Origin: Streptomyces sp. NBC_01232
GTDB taxonomy: Bacteria > Actinomycetota > Actinomycetes > Streptomycetales > Streptomycetaceae
DNA length: 64,000 nucleotides
Direction: 5' to 3'
Assembly: GCF_035989885.1 (NCBI RefSeq)
Contig: NZ_CP108518.1
Location: 3,826,501-3,890,500, forward strand
Under the pieces are notes generated by a model that saw only the letters and a list, made by a program, of their open reading frames with translations, was not told the DNA's origin and made no database searches. A program made the position numbers and the translations under genes. Below are positions 9,787-17,392 of the stretch, piece after piece; the first letter of the stretch is position 1; every line of letters starts with the position of its first letter.

Positions 9787-11250
9787 ATGAGCACCCCGGC
9801 CCCCGCCCCCGCAGCCACCACCCCGGAGCCCTCCCCCAAGGAACCCTCCGGGGGGCTGGACCGCTACTTCAAGATCTCCCAGCGCGGCTCGACCGTCGCC
9901 CGCGAGGTCCGCGGCGGGTTCGCGACCTTCTTCGCCATGGCGTACATCATCGTGCTCAACCCGATCATCCTGGGCAGCGCGAAGGACATGTACGGGCACC
10001 AGCTCGACGCCGGCCAGCTGGTCACGGCCACCGTGCTGACGGCCGCCTTCACCACCCTCCTCATGGGTGTCATCGGCAATGTCCCGATCGCGCTCGCCGC
10101 CGGCCTCGGCGTGAACACGGTCGTCGCGCTCCAGCTCGCCCCGCGCATGAGCTGGCCCGACGCCATGGGCATGGTGGTCCTGGCCGGCTTCGTGGTGATG
10201 CTGCTGGTCGCCACCGGCCTGCGCGAGCGGGTCATGAGCGCCGTCCCGCTCGGCCTGCGCAAGGGCATCGCCATCGGCATCGGCCTGTTCATCATGCTGA
10301 TCGGCCTGGTCGACGCCGGCTTCGTCTCCCGCATCCCGGACGCCGCGCACACCACGGTCCCGCTCCAGCTCGGCACCACCGGTCACCTGGACGGCTGGCC
10401 CGTCCTGATCTTCGTGATCGGCGTGCTGCTCACCCTCGCGCTGCTGATCCGCAGGACGCCGGGCGCGATCCTGATCTCCATCGTGGTCATGACCCTGGTC
10501 GCCGTCGTCGTCCAGCTGGTCGCGGAGGTCCCCGACTCGGGCTGGGGCCTCACCGTCCCCGAGTGGCCGGGCAACCCGGTGGCCGCGCCCGACTTCGGGC
10601 TCGTCGGCGAGGTCAGCCTGTTCGGCGGCTTCGGCAAGGTCGGGATGCTGACCGGCATCCTGTTCGTCTTCACCGTGCTGCTGTCCTGCTTCTTCGACGC
10701 CATGGGCACGATCCTCGGCGTCGGCGACGAGGCGAAGCTGATCGACCGGAAGACCGGCGAGTTCCCCGGGATCAACCGGGTCCTGCTGGTCGACGGCCTG
10801 GCCGTGGCCTCGGGCGGCGCCACCTCCTCCTCCGCGACCACCTGCTTCGTGGAGTCCACGGCCGGGGTCGGCGAGGGCGCCCGTACGGGTCTGGCGAACG
10901 TCGTGACGGGCGGCCTCTTCGCCGTGGCGCTGTTCCTCACCCCGCTCGCCACCATGGTGCCGTCGCAGGCGGCCACCCCGGCGCTCGTGGCGGTCGGCTT
11001 CCTGATCCTGGCGGGCTCGGTCAAGGACATCGACTGGAGCGACTTCACGATCGCCGTCCCGGCCTTCCTGGCCATGGTGATGATGCCGTTCACCTACTCG
11101 ATCACCAACGGCATCGGCATCGGCTTCATCAGCTTCTGCGCGCTGCGCCTGGCGACCGGCCGGGGACGTGGGGTCCCGGTGGCCATGTACGTGGTGTCGG
11201 CGGTGTTCGTCTTCTACTACGCGATGCCCGCCCTGGGCCTCGCGCAGTAG
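9787..11250 (+). CDS. NCS2-family nucleobase permease
   Basis: A 487-residue integral membrane protein with about 12 to 14 helices. N-terminal 'REVRGGFATFFAMAYIIVLN', the 'GLGVNTVVALQL' segment, 'CFFDAMGTILGVGDEA' and 'ESTAGVGEGARTGL' are hallmarks of the AzgA-like branch of the NCS2 xanthine/uracil permease family, suggesting proton-driven import of adenine, guanine or hypoxanthine; the substrate is inferred. The ATG at 9787 follows a GAGG site; an upstream in-frame ATG at 9721 would add 22 non-conserved residues. The upstream region has an inverted repeat ttcatac...gtatgaa (9724-9768). Transcribed alone. Confidence 0.9.
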   Translation: MSTPAPAPAATTPEPSPKEPSGGLDRYFKISQRGSTVAREVRGGFATFFAMAYIIVLNPIILGSAKDMYGHQLDAGQLVTATVLTAAFTTLLMGVIGNVPIALAAGLGVNTVVALQLAPRMSWPDAMGMVVLAGFVVMLLVATGLRERVMSAVPLGLRKGIAIGIGLFIMLIGLVDAGFVSRIPDAAHTTVPLQLGTTGHLDGWPVLIFVIGVLLTLALLIRRTPGAILISIVVMTLVAVVVQLVAEVPDSGWGLTVPEWPGNPVAAPDFGLVGEVSLFGGFGKVGMLTGILFVFTVLLSCFFDAMGTILGVGDEAKLIDRKTGEFPGINRVLLVDGLAVASGGATSSSATTCFVESTAGVGEGARTGLANVVTGGLFAVALFLTPLATMVPSQAATPALVAVGFLILAGSVKDIDWSDFTIAVPAFLAMVMMPFTYSITNGIGIGFISFCALRLATGRGRGVPVAMYVVSAVFVFYYAMPALGLAQ

Positions 11251-11251
11251 C

Positions 11252-11434
11252 TCAGGTCAGCCCGTAGAACTTCTCTGTCTCGTCGACGGCCGCCTTGAAG
11301 CGCTCGTCGAAGTCATCGCGAATGAGCGTCCGGACCACGTAGTCCTGGACGCTCATTCCGCGTTTGGCGGCATGGATCCGGAGCCTGTCGAGGAGCTCCC
11401 CGTCTATGCGCATGCTCAGCACATGTGTCCCCAT
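11252..11434 (-). CDS. Small ribbon-helix-helix-like protein
   Basis: A 60-residue protein: 'HVLSMRIDGELLDRLRIHA' followed by 'AKRGMSVQDYVVRTLIRDD' and 'FDERFKAAVDETEKFYGLT'. The beta strand plus two-helix pattern fits a MetJ/Arc-type ribbon-helix-helix DNA-binding fold, often an antitoxin or small regulator. The ATG at 11434 is preferred because the conserved-looking part starts there; a GTG at 11491 would add 19 residues, and neither start has a clear ribosome site. Its stop codon is 1 bp from the stop of the convergent permease. No toxin gene is adjacent. Confidence 0.65.
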   Translation of the reverse strand: MGTHVLSMRIDGELLDRLRIHAAKRGMSVQDYVVRTLIRDDFDERFKAAVDETEKFYGLT

Positions 11435-11537
11435 GCCGAAAGAGTCGGGGCACAGGGCGCGTACGCGTGTCGCTTTCAGCCGCCGACTCACCCGTATGAG
11501 TGACCCGGGGGGCAGGCGAAAAATGGTGTTCCTTAGC

Positions 11538-11556
11538 GAGGGTAATGAGTTACTCT
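11538..11556. promoter_or_regulatory. Candidate MarR operator overlapping the marR promoter
   Basis: Imperfect palindrome centred on GTAA-TGAG-TTAC (11542-11553), with flanking GAG and CT bases extending the symmetry, in an AT-richer patch directly upstream of the marR start. MarR proteins commonly repress their own promoter by binding such short palindromes. The assignment is inferred from position and symmetry. Confidence 0.4.
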
Positions 11557-11562
11557 AAATAC

Positions 11563-12000
11563 ATGCATGACCTTTCCCATGGCGACGATGCTGCCGCCGT
11601 GAACGACCTCCGCTCCGCCGTCATGCGGCTGGGGCGACGCCTGAAGCACCAGCGCGTCGACGAGTCGCTGAGCCCGACCGAGATGTCGGTCCTCGGCACC
11701 CTCGCCCGCTGCGGCCAGGCCACACCCGGTGAGCTCGCCCGGCGCGAGCACGTCCAGCCGCCGTCGATGACACGCATCGTCGCGTTGCTGGAAGCCAAGG
11801 GACTGGTCACGCTGGAACCGCACCCCGACGACCGCCGCCAGAAGGTGGTCCGCCAGACGGAGGAGGCCGAAGCGATGCTCGAAGAGAGCCGCCGCAAGCG
11901 CAACGCCTTCCTGGCCGGGCTCGCGGCCGGGCTGACCGAGGACGAATGGGCCAAGCTGCGCGCGGCCGCACCCGTCCTCGAGAAGCTCGCGCACCTGTAG
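11563..12000 (+). CDS. MarR-family transcriptional regulator
   Basis: A 145-residue winged-helix regulator. 'LSPTEMSVLGTLARCGQAT', 'PGELARREHVQPPSMTRIV' and 'LLEAKGLVTLEPHPDDRRQ' make the helix-turn-helix and wing typical of MarR. The ATG at 11563 has no Shine-Dalgarno and sits right behind an AT-rich promoter-like patch, so the mRNA may be leaderless. The MFS exporter begins 26 bp downstream, a common MarR/exporter operon. It probably controls the pair in response to a small-molecule ligand that cannot be named. Confidence 0.9.
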   Translation: MHDLSHGDDAAAVNDLRSAVMRLGRRLKHQRVDESLSPTEMSVLGTLARCGQATPGELARREHVQPPSMTRIVALLEAKGLVTLEPHPDDRRQKVVRQTEEAEAMLEESRRKRNAFLAGLAAGLTEDEWAKLRAAAPVLEKLAHL

Positions 12001-12025
12001 GAACGACGCCAGGAGGCGAACGCTT

Positions 12026-13447
12026 TTGAGTACGGGAACCGGAGCAGACTCCGCACCCGGCCACATATCCACCCCCACTACCGCCGCGACCGCCCAGGCC
12101 GTCGCAGCACCCGCGGGCAAGAGCTCCATGTTCAGCTCGCTGAGGATCCGGAACTACCGGCTCTTCGCAACCGGCCAGGTCGTCTCCAACACGGGCACCT
12201 GGATGCAGCGCATCGCCCAGGACTGGCTGGTCCTCTCGCTGACCGGTTCCGCCTCCGCCGTCGGCATCACCATCGCCCTGCAGTTCCTGCCGATGCTGAT
12301 GTTCGGCCTCTACGGCGGCGTACTCGCCGACCGGCTGCCCAAGCGGCCGCTGCTCCTCGCCACCCAGAGCGCGATGGGCCTGACCGGCATCGCCCTCGCC
12401 GCCCTCACCCTGGCCGGACACGTCCAGGTCTGGCACGTCTACCTCGCCGCCTTCGCCCTCGGCCTGGTCACGGTCGTCGACAACCCGGCGCGGCAGACCT
12501 TCGTCCCCGAGATGGTCGGCAAGGACCAGGTGGCCAACGCCGTCAGCCTGAACTCCGCCAACTTCCAGTCCGCGCGGCTGGTCGGCCCGGCGATCGCCGG
12601 TGTACTGATCACCGCCTTCGGCTCCGGCTGGGCCTTCCTGCTGAACGGACTGTCCTTCGCCGCGCCCGTCGCCGGCCTGCTGATGATGCGCACGCACGAG
12701 CTGCACCCGGTCGAACCCAGGCCCCGCGCCAAGGGACAGCTGCGCGAAGGCCTGCGCTACGTCGCCGGCCGCCCGGAGCTGATCTGGCCCATCGCCCTCG
12801 TCGGCTTCATCGGCACCTTCGGGTTCAACTTCCCGATCTGGCTCTCCGCCTACGTCAGCGACGTCTTCCACGGGGACGCGGGCACCTACGGGCTCTTCAA
12901 CACCCTGATCGCGGTCGGCTCCCTGGCGGGCGCCCTGCTCGCCGCCCGGCGCGGACAGTCCCGGCTTCGGGTGCTGGTGGCCGCGGCCGTGCTGTTCTCG
13001 GTCCTGCTCCTGGTGACCGCCTTCGCGCCCGGCTTCTGGCTGTTCGCCGCCCTGCTCGTGCCCATCGGGATCTTCGGCCTGACGGTCAACGTCACCGCCA
13101 ACTCCAGCGTGCAGATAGCGACCGACCCCGAGATGCGGGGCCGGGTCATGGCCCTGTTCATGATGGTCTTCACCGGTGGCACCCCGCTGGGCGCCCCGCT
13201 GCTGGGCTGGATCACGGACACCTACGGCGCGCGGATCGGCATGGCCGCGGGCGGTGCGATCTCCCTGGCCGCCTCCGTCGCGATCGCGGTCGTCCTCGCC
13301 CGGGTCGGCAACCTCCGGCTGAGCGTGAACCGGCACGGCGTGACCTTCGTCCCCGCCGCGATCGAGCACCGGCGGCCCTCGGAGGACGAGGAGCCGCAGG
13401 CGCAGGCCCCGGCCGGCGCACCGCACCCGGCTACGCTCGCCGCATGA
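12026..13447 (+). CDS. MFS exporter (MarR-linked)
   Basis: A 473-residue transporter with 12 predicted helices. 'RNYRLFATGQVVSNTGTWMQ' and 'ALQFLPMLMFGLYGGVLADR' are the N-terminal signatures of the MFS_3/EntS-like branch. N- and C-terminal tails are cytosolic and low complexity. The start is an unusual TTG at 12026, chosen because a strong AGGAGG site lies 9 nt upstream. The stop codon overlaps the next start (ATGA), so it is translationally coupled to thpR. With the upstream marR it probably forms a drug- or metabolite-efflux operon; the substrate is unknown. Confidence 0.88.
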   Translation: MSTGTGADSAPGHISTPTTAATAQAVAAPAGKSSMFSSLRIRNYRLFATGQVVSNTGTWMQRIAQDWLVLSLTGSASAVGITIALQFLPMLMFGLYGGVLADRLPKRPLLLATQSAMGLTGIALAALTLAGHVQVWHVYLAAFALGLVTVVDNPARQTFVPEMVGKDQVANAVSLNSANFQSARLVGPAIAGVLITAFGSGWAFLLNGLSFAAPVAGLLMMRTHELHPVEPRPRAKGQLREGLRYVAGRPELIWPIALVGFIGTFGFNFPIWLSAYVSDVFHGDAGTYGLFNTLIAVGSLAGALLAARRGQSRLRVLVAAAVLFSVLLLVTAFAPGFWLFAALLVPIGIFGLTVNVTANSSVQIATDPEMRGRVMALFMMVFTGGTPLGAPLLGWITDTYGARIGMAAGGAISLAASVAIAVVLARVGNLRLSVNRHGVTFVPAAIEHRRPSEDEEPQAQAPAGAPHPATLAA

Positions 13448-13998
13448 GACTGTTCGCAGCCGTCCTCCCGCCGGACGGGGCCGTCACCGAGCTGGCCCGG
13501 GCCGTCGACGCGGTGCACGACGACCGGCTGACGTGGACCGGCCGGGCTGGCTGGCACTTCACCCTCGCCTTCATGGGCGAGGTACGGGACGAGGTGCTCC
13601 CCGAACTGCACACCCGCCTGGAGCGGGCCGCCCACCGCACGGCCCCCTTCACCCTGCGGCTGCACGGCTGCGGCCACTTCGGGGAACGCGCCCTGTGGGC
13701 CGGCGCCGCCGGCGATCTCCCCGCCCTGCGGATGCTCGCCGAACGGGCCGACGCCGCCGCCCGGCGGGCCGGTGTACCGATGGACCAGCACCACCGGTAC
13801 ACCGCGCACCTCACCCTGGCGCGCAACCGCAGCACCGCCACCCCGCTGCGCCCCTACCTGGACGCCCTCGCGGACTTCGAGGGCACGCCCTGGCAGGTCG
13901 GCACGCTCAGCCTGGTCCGCAGCAACCTCCCCGTCAGCGGGGTGCCGGGCGAGCAGCCCCGCTACGAGACCGTCGGGGCCTGGCCGCTGGGCGGCTGA
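13444..13998 (+). CDS. thpR: RNA 2',3'-cyclic phosphodiesterase
   Basis: A 184-residue 2H phosphoesterase. The two catalytic His-x-Thr/Ser-x motifs are 'HFTLAFMGEV' (about residues 38-47) and 'HLTLARN' (about residues 122-128), and the N-terminal 'MRLFAAVLPPD' is typical of LigT/ThpR. It hydrolyses 2',3'-cyclic phosphate ends in vitro; the physiological substrate is uncertain. It overlaps the MFS stop codon by ATGA, so it is the last gene of the marR operon, although the functional link to efflux is not obvious. Confidence 0.88.
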   Translation: MRLFAAVLPPDGAVTELARAVDAVHDDRLTWTGRAGWHFTLAFMGEVRDEVLPELHTRLERAAHRTAPFTLRLHGCGHFGERALWAGAAGDLPALRMLAERADAAARRAGVPMDQHHRYTAHLTLARNRSTATPLRPYLDALADFEGTPWQVGTLSLVRSNLPVSGVPGEQPRYETVGAWPLGG

Positions 13999-14020
13999 AC
14001 CGCGTACGCGCGTACGCGGT
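13999..14020. repeat. Perfect 22-bp palindrome right after thpR
   Basis: accgcgtacgc followed immediately by its exact reverse complement, beginning one base after the thpR stop codon. It has no loop bases, so it would form a cruciform or a hairpin with a strained loop. It may act as a terminator or be a protein-binding palindrome; the sequence does not decide. Confidence 0.6.
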
Positions 14021-14177
14021 GCGACGCAGCACCGTGGGGCTGCCCGTCCTGCAGGGACGGACCGCCTCACGGTGTTCTCACACCCGCATCCTCCGGGCCG
14101 CCGCCGTCGCCTCGGCCGCCCCACGGGCGGCGGGCCCGTGACCCACGCCACGGCCGGCAGCCCACCCGAGCACGGCA

Positions 14178-14206
14178 CAGCCCCTGCGTCCACGATGCAG
14201 GGGCTG
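14178..14206 (+). terminator. Hairpin terminator downstream of thpR
   Basis: Perfect 10-bp stem cagcccctgc / gcaggggctg with a 9-nt loop. It lies between thpR and the small ORF at 14225, within the 326-bp gap that follows thpR. Confidence 0.7.
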
Positions 14207-14224
14207 CCGCGTTAGGCTCGACGG

Positions 14225-14314
14225 GTGGATCCCAAGACCAGAAACCGTGTGATGGCCGGTGTACTCGTGCTGATGTTCGTCGTCGTGGCCGTGGCGGCTG
14301 CCGTCGGCCAGTAG
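14225..14314 (+). CDS. 29-residue single-helix membrane peptide
   Basis: A GTG-initiated ORF encoding 'VDPKTRNRVMAGVLVLMF' followed by 'VVVAVAAAVGQ' and a TAG stop. A basic N-terminus precedes one transmembrane helix, typical of real small membrane proteins. It sits behind a terminator and ends 10 bp before the stop of the convergent aldo/keto reductase. No strong ribosome site is seen (only a 'tagg' about 12 nt upstream). Whether it is expressed is uncertain. Confidence 0.5.
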   Translation: MDPKTRNRVMAGVLVLMFVVVAVAAAVGQ

Positions 14315-14324
14315 CCCCGGTCGC

Positions 14325-15314
14325 CTACCAGGCGAAGGCCTCCGGCGACGCCCCGGGACCGGGGAAGATCTCGTCCAGGCCCGTCAGGACCTCCTCCGGG
14401 AGCTCCAGCTCCACCGCGCGCAGCGCCGAGTCGAGCTGCTCCTGCGTGCGCGGCCCGACGATGGGACCGGTGACCCCGGGACGCGTCAGCAGCCAGGCCA
14501 GTCCGACCTCGCCCGGCTCCAGGCCGTGCTTGTCCAGCAGGTCCTCGTACGCCTGCACCTGCGCCCTTACGGCGGTGTTCGCCAGCGCCTCCGCCGAGCG
14601 GCCGGAGGCGCGGCGGCCGCCCTCGACCTCCTTCTTGATGACCCCGCCCAGCAGGCCCCCGTGGAGCGGGGACCACGGGATGACGCCGAGCCCGTACGCC
14701 TGGGCGGCCGGGATGACCTCCATCTCGGCGCGGCGCTCGGCGAGGTTGTAGATGCACTGCTCGCTGACCAGGCCGAGCCGGCCGGTGCGGGCCGCGGTCT
14801 CGTTGGCCTGGGCGATCTTCCAGCCGGGGAAGTTGGAGGAGCCCGCGTAGAGGATCTTGCCCTGCTGGACCAGGACCTCGACGGCCTGCCAGATCTCCTC
14901 GAAGGGGGTCAGCCGGTCCACGTGGTGGAACTGGTAGACGTCGATGTAGTCGGTCTGGAGCCGCTTGAGGCTGGCGTCGACGGCCCGCCGGATGTTCAGC
15001 GCCGACAGACGATCGTAGTTGGGCCAGGTGTCGGCCTCGCGGTACATGGAGCCGTACACCTTGGTGGCGAGGACCGTCTTCTCGCGGCGGTCGCCGCCCT
15101 GGGCGAACCAGGTGCCGATGATCTCCTCGGTGCGGCCCTTGTTCTCGCCCCACCCGTACACATTGGCTGTGTCGAAGAAGTTGATGCCCGCGTCGAGGGC
15201 GGAGTCCATGATCGAGTGACTTTCGGGCTCCCCGGTCTGGGGGCCGAAGTTCATGGTGCCGAGAACGAGTCGGCTGACCTTGAGGCCGGTGCGTCCGAGC
15301 TGCGTGTACTTCAT
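14325..15314 (-). CDS. Aldo/keto reductase
   Basis: A 329-residue NADPH-dependent oxidoreductase with a TIM-barrel fold. The catalytic tetrad is visible: Asp and Tyr in 'FFDTANVYGWGENKG', Lys in 'VLATKVYG', and His in 'YQFHHVDR'. 'LVSEQCIYNLAERRAE' and 'GVIPWSPLHGGLLGG' fit the YajO/AKR11-like group that acts on small aldehydes and ketones. The physiological substrate is unknown. A 20-bp palindrome typical of MerR-type control lies 17 bp upstream of the start. Transcribed alone. Confidence 0.92.
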   Translation of the reverse strand: MKYTQLGRTGLKVSRLVLGTMNFGPQTGEPESHSIMDSALDAGINFFDTANVYGWGENKGRTEEIIGTWFAQGGDRREKTVLATKVYGSMYREADTWPNYDRLSALNIRRAVDASLKRLQTDYIDVYQFHHVDRLTPFEEIWQAVEVLVQQGKILYAGSSNFPGWKIAQANETAARTGRLGLVSEQCIYNLAERRAEMEVIPAAQAYGLGVIPWSPLHGGLLGGVIKKEVEGGRRASGRSAEALANTAVRAQVQAYEDLLDKHGLEPGEVGLAWLLTRPGVTGPIVGPRTQEQLDSALRAVELELPEEVLTGLDEIFPGPGASPEAFAW

Positions 15315-15330
15315 GGTGCACTAGCCAACT

Positions 15331-15350
15331 GCTTCGAGTGCGCTCGAAGC
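15331..15350 (-). promoter_or_regulatory. Candidate MerR-type operator upstream of the aldo/keto reductase
   Basis: Perfect inverted repeat GCTTCGAG-N4-CTCGAAGC. On the minus strand it overlaps a possible -35 (TTGCTT), which is separated by 19 bp from a weak -10 (TGGCTA). A long 19-bp spacer filled by a palindrome is the hallmark of promoters activated by MerR-family regulators. No merR gene lies next to it in this window. Confidence 0.5.
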
Positions 15351-15373
15351 AAGACCCCGCCGTGAAGGGCGTG

Positions 15374-16066
15374 TTACGGCCCCGGCTCCCGCCGGTAGGG
15401 GCCGCCGATCCCCCACGCCTGGTGCAGGACGGCCGCGAACTCGCCCGCCAGCCGGTGCTCGCCGGAGGCGTTGGGGTGAGTGCCGTCGTAAGTGTCGTGG
15501 TGAATGTCGTACGCCTCCGGGCGCGCGGCCAGCAGGATCGGCGAGGCCTCGGTCGTCAGGTCGGCGACGGCCTTCGCGAGGAGCTCGTTGAAGCGGGCCA
15601 CCTCGGCCGCGAAGGGGGCGTCCTCCTCGGCCCGGCTGTTCGGGATGACCGGCAGCAGGACCATCCGGACACCGGGGCGGGCGGCGCGGGCCTCCGCGAC
15701 GAACCGGCGGGCGTTGGCGGCGGTCTGCTCGGCGTCGGTGTAGAAGCCGAGGTCGATCAGCCCGAGGGAGACCAGCAGCACGTCGGCACCGGTGGCGGCG
15801 AGCGCGGGGCCGATGAGGGGGGCCATGTGCTGCCAGCCCTCGCCCCAGCCGGCCAGGTGGCGGCGGGCGTGCTCCGGGAAGCCCGGGTCGGCGTACGCGT
15901 GACTGGTGGGCGCATCGGTGGCGGTGTCGTACAGCTCGCAGCGCGGACCGACGATCCGGTGGGGGCCGTCGAAGGTCGAGCCGAGGTGCTGCCACATCCG
16001 GTAGCGCCAGGTGCAGTCGCCGGCGCGTCCGATGGTCATGGAGTCGCCGACGAACATGAAACGCAT
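15374..16066 (-). CDS. SGNH/GDSL-family hydrolase
   Basis: A 230-residue protein. Block I is 'FMFVGDSMTIG' with the nucleophile Ser in GDS at about residue 8; an oxyanion Gly/Asn region lies around 'LLVSLGLIDLG'; block V is 'DGTHPNASG' with the catalytic Asp and His. The family covers esterases, acyl hydrolases and acetyl esterases. There is no signal peptide at the chosen ATG (16066), so the enzyme is probably cytosolic. Frames running further upstream lack a plausible start and overlap the divergent gene. Confidence 0.85.
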   Translation of the reverse strand: MRFMFVGDSMTIGRAGDCTWRYRMWQHLGSTFDGPHRIVGPRCELYDTATDAPTSHAYADPGFPEHARRHLAGWGEGWQHMAPLIGPALAATGADVLLVSLGLIDLGFYTDAEQTAANARRFVAEARAARPGVRMVLLPVIPNSRAEEDAPFAAEVARFNELLAKAVADLTTEASPILLAARPEAYDIHHDTYDGTHPNASGEHRLAGEFAAVLHQAWGIGGPYRREPGP

Positions 16067-16142
16067 CCGGTCATCATCGCGGATCGCGCGACAGAAACTC
16101 CTGTGACGCCGGACACGCGGCACGTACTGGCAGGCTGGGGGA

Positions 16143-17156
16143 ATGCGCCTGCCCATGCCGCCCGCCGCCGCGTCCGCCGCCGTCGCCGTGACCGCCGCCC
16201 TCGCCGCCGCCCTCGCCGTGCTGCCGGGCCCGGCCCTGGCGGCGGAGACCCCCACCGCGTCCTCCTTCACCCTCTCCGACCCGCGGATCAAGGAGTCGAG
16301 CGGCCTGGCCGCCAGCCGGATCCACCCCGGTGTGTACTGGACGCACAACGACAGCGACGACGGCCCGTACATCTACGCGGTGGACTCGGCCACGGGCAGG
16401 ACGGTGGCCAGGGTGACGCTGACGGGCATCGGCAAGCCGCGCGACGTCGAGGCGATCTCGCTCGGTCCGGACGGGCAGCTCTACGTCGGGGACATCGGCG
16501 ACAACCGCGGCGGCACCTGGGACCACGTGTGGATCTACCGCTTCCCGGAACCGAAGCAACTGGGCGACGCGACCGTCAAGGCCACGCAGTTCACCGTGAA
16601 GTACGCGGAGGGGGCGCGCAACGCGGAGGCTCTGATGGTGCATCCGGTGACGGGGCGGGTGTACATCGCGAGCAAGGACGAGAACAAGGGCGGCCTGTAC
16701 GAGGGCCCGGCCGAGCTGTCGACGGGCGGCACGAACGTGTTCCGGCGGGTCGCCGACGTGCCGTGGGTGACGGACGGGGCGTTCTCCCCGGACGGCACCC
16801 GGCTGACCCTGCGGGGCTACTTCACGGCCCGCACCTACCCGTGGAAGGACGGCCTGCCGGTGGGTGAGGGCGAGCGGGTGGACGCGCCGTGGCAGGGCCA
16901 GGCGGAGTCGGTGACGTACACGGCGGACGGCTCCACGCTGATGTTCGGCGCGGAGGGCGAGGGCAGCCGGGTCATCGCGGTCCCGGTGGCCGCGGCCGCC
17001 GCCCCGTCGGCGTCGCCGCAGCCGGGCTCCCCGTCGGGCGCGTCCCCGGCGACGGAGCCGACGGGTGGCTTCGGCAAGGGCGCGCTCGTCCTGGCGGCCT
17101 GCCTGATCCTGGTCTTCGGAGCCAAACGCCTCCTCCGCCGACGCGGCGGCAACTGA
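16143..17156 (+). CDS. Secreted, membrane-anchored beta-propeller-like protein
   Basis: A 337-residue exported protein: signal peptide 1-34 (ending 'GPALAAETP'), a propeller-like region with blades such as 'VYWTHNDSDDGPYIYAVDS' and 'GQLYVGDIGDN', a Pro/Ser linker (about 285-305), and a C-terminal helix 'GALVLAACLILVF' followed by basic residues. The end resembles a membrane anchor or a sortase-like tail without an LPxTG motif. Similar proteins are annotated only as WD40-like or hypothetical in streptomycetes. It is divergent from the SGNH hydrolase, with 76 bp between starts. Confidence 0.75.
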   Translation: MRLPMPPAAASAAVAVTAALAAALAVLPGPALAAETPTASSFTLSDPRIKESSGLAASRIHPGVYWTHNDSDDGPYIYAVDSATGRTVARVTLTGIGKPRDVEAISLGPDGQLYVGDIGDNRGGTWDHVWIYRFPEPKQLGDATVKATQFTVKYAEGARNAEALMVHPVTGRVYIASKDENKGGLYEGPAELSTGGTNVFRRVADVPWVTDGAFSPDGTRLTLRGYFTARTYPWKDGLPVGEGERVDAPWQGQAESVTYTADGSTLMFGAEGEGSRVIAVPVAAAAAPSASPQPGSPSGASPATEPTGGFGKGALVLAACLILVFGAKRLLRRRGGN

Positions 17157-17211
17157 CCCGACCGCCCGACATACATCCGGCTCCGCCGCCCCATCCGGCC
17201 TCGCCGCCCCA

Positions 17212-17355
17212 TCCAGCCTCGCCGGCGTTTGAGGCGCGGGGGTCCGGGGGCGGCGCCCCCGGCGACGGCGCCGCGCCGGAACACGACGGTTCGGCGCCCG
17301 CGCCGTTGCCGGGGCTCCGCCCCGGACCCCGCTCCTCAAACGCCGGAGGGGCTGA
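17212..17355. repeat. Pair of inverted GC-rich intergenic repeats (copy 1)
   Basis: The unit 'ccggcgtttgaggcgcgggg' followed by a self-complementary gtccgggggcggcgcccccggc stretch (17212-17262) faces an inverted copy (17308-17355) across a 45-bp spacer. The same unit recurs near 21.9 kb and 39.3 kb. It occupies most of the 236-bp gap between the propeller gene and the convergent SPFH gene, where it can act as a bidirectional terminator. Confidence 0.8.
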
Positions 17356-17392
17356 GATGGGCCCGAGGGTCTGAATCGGCGGCCCGAGAGGG

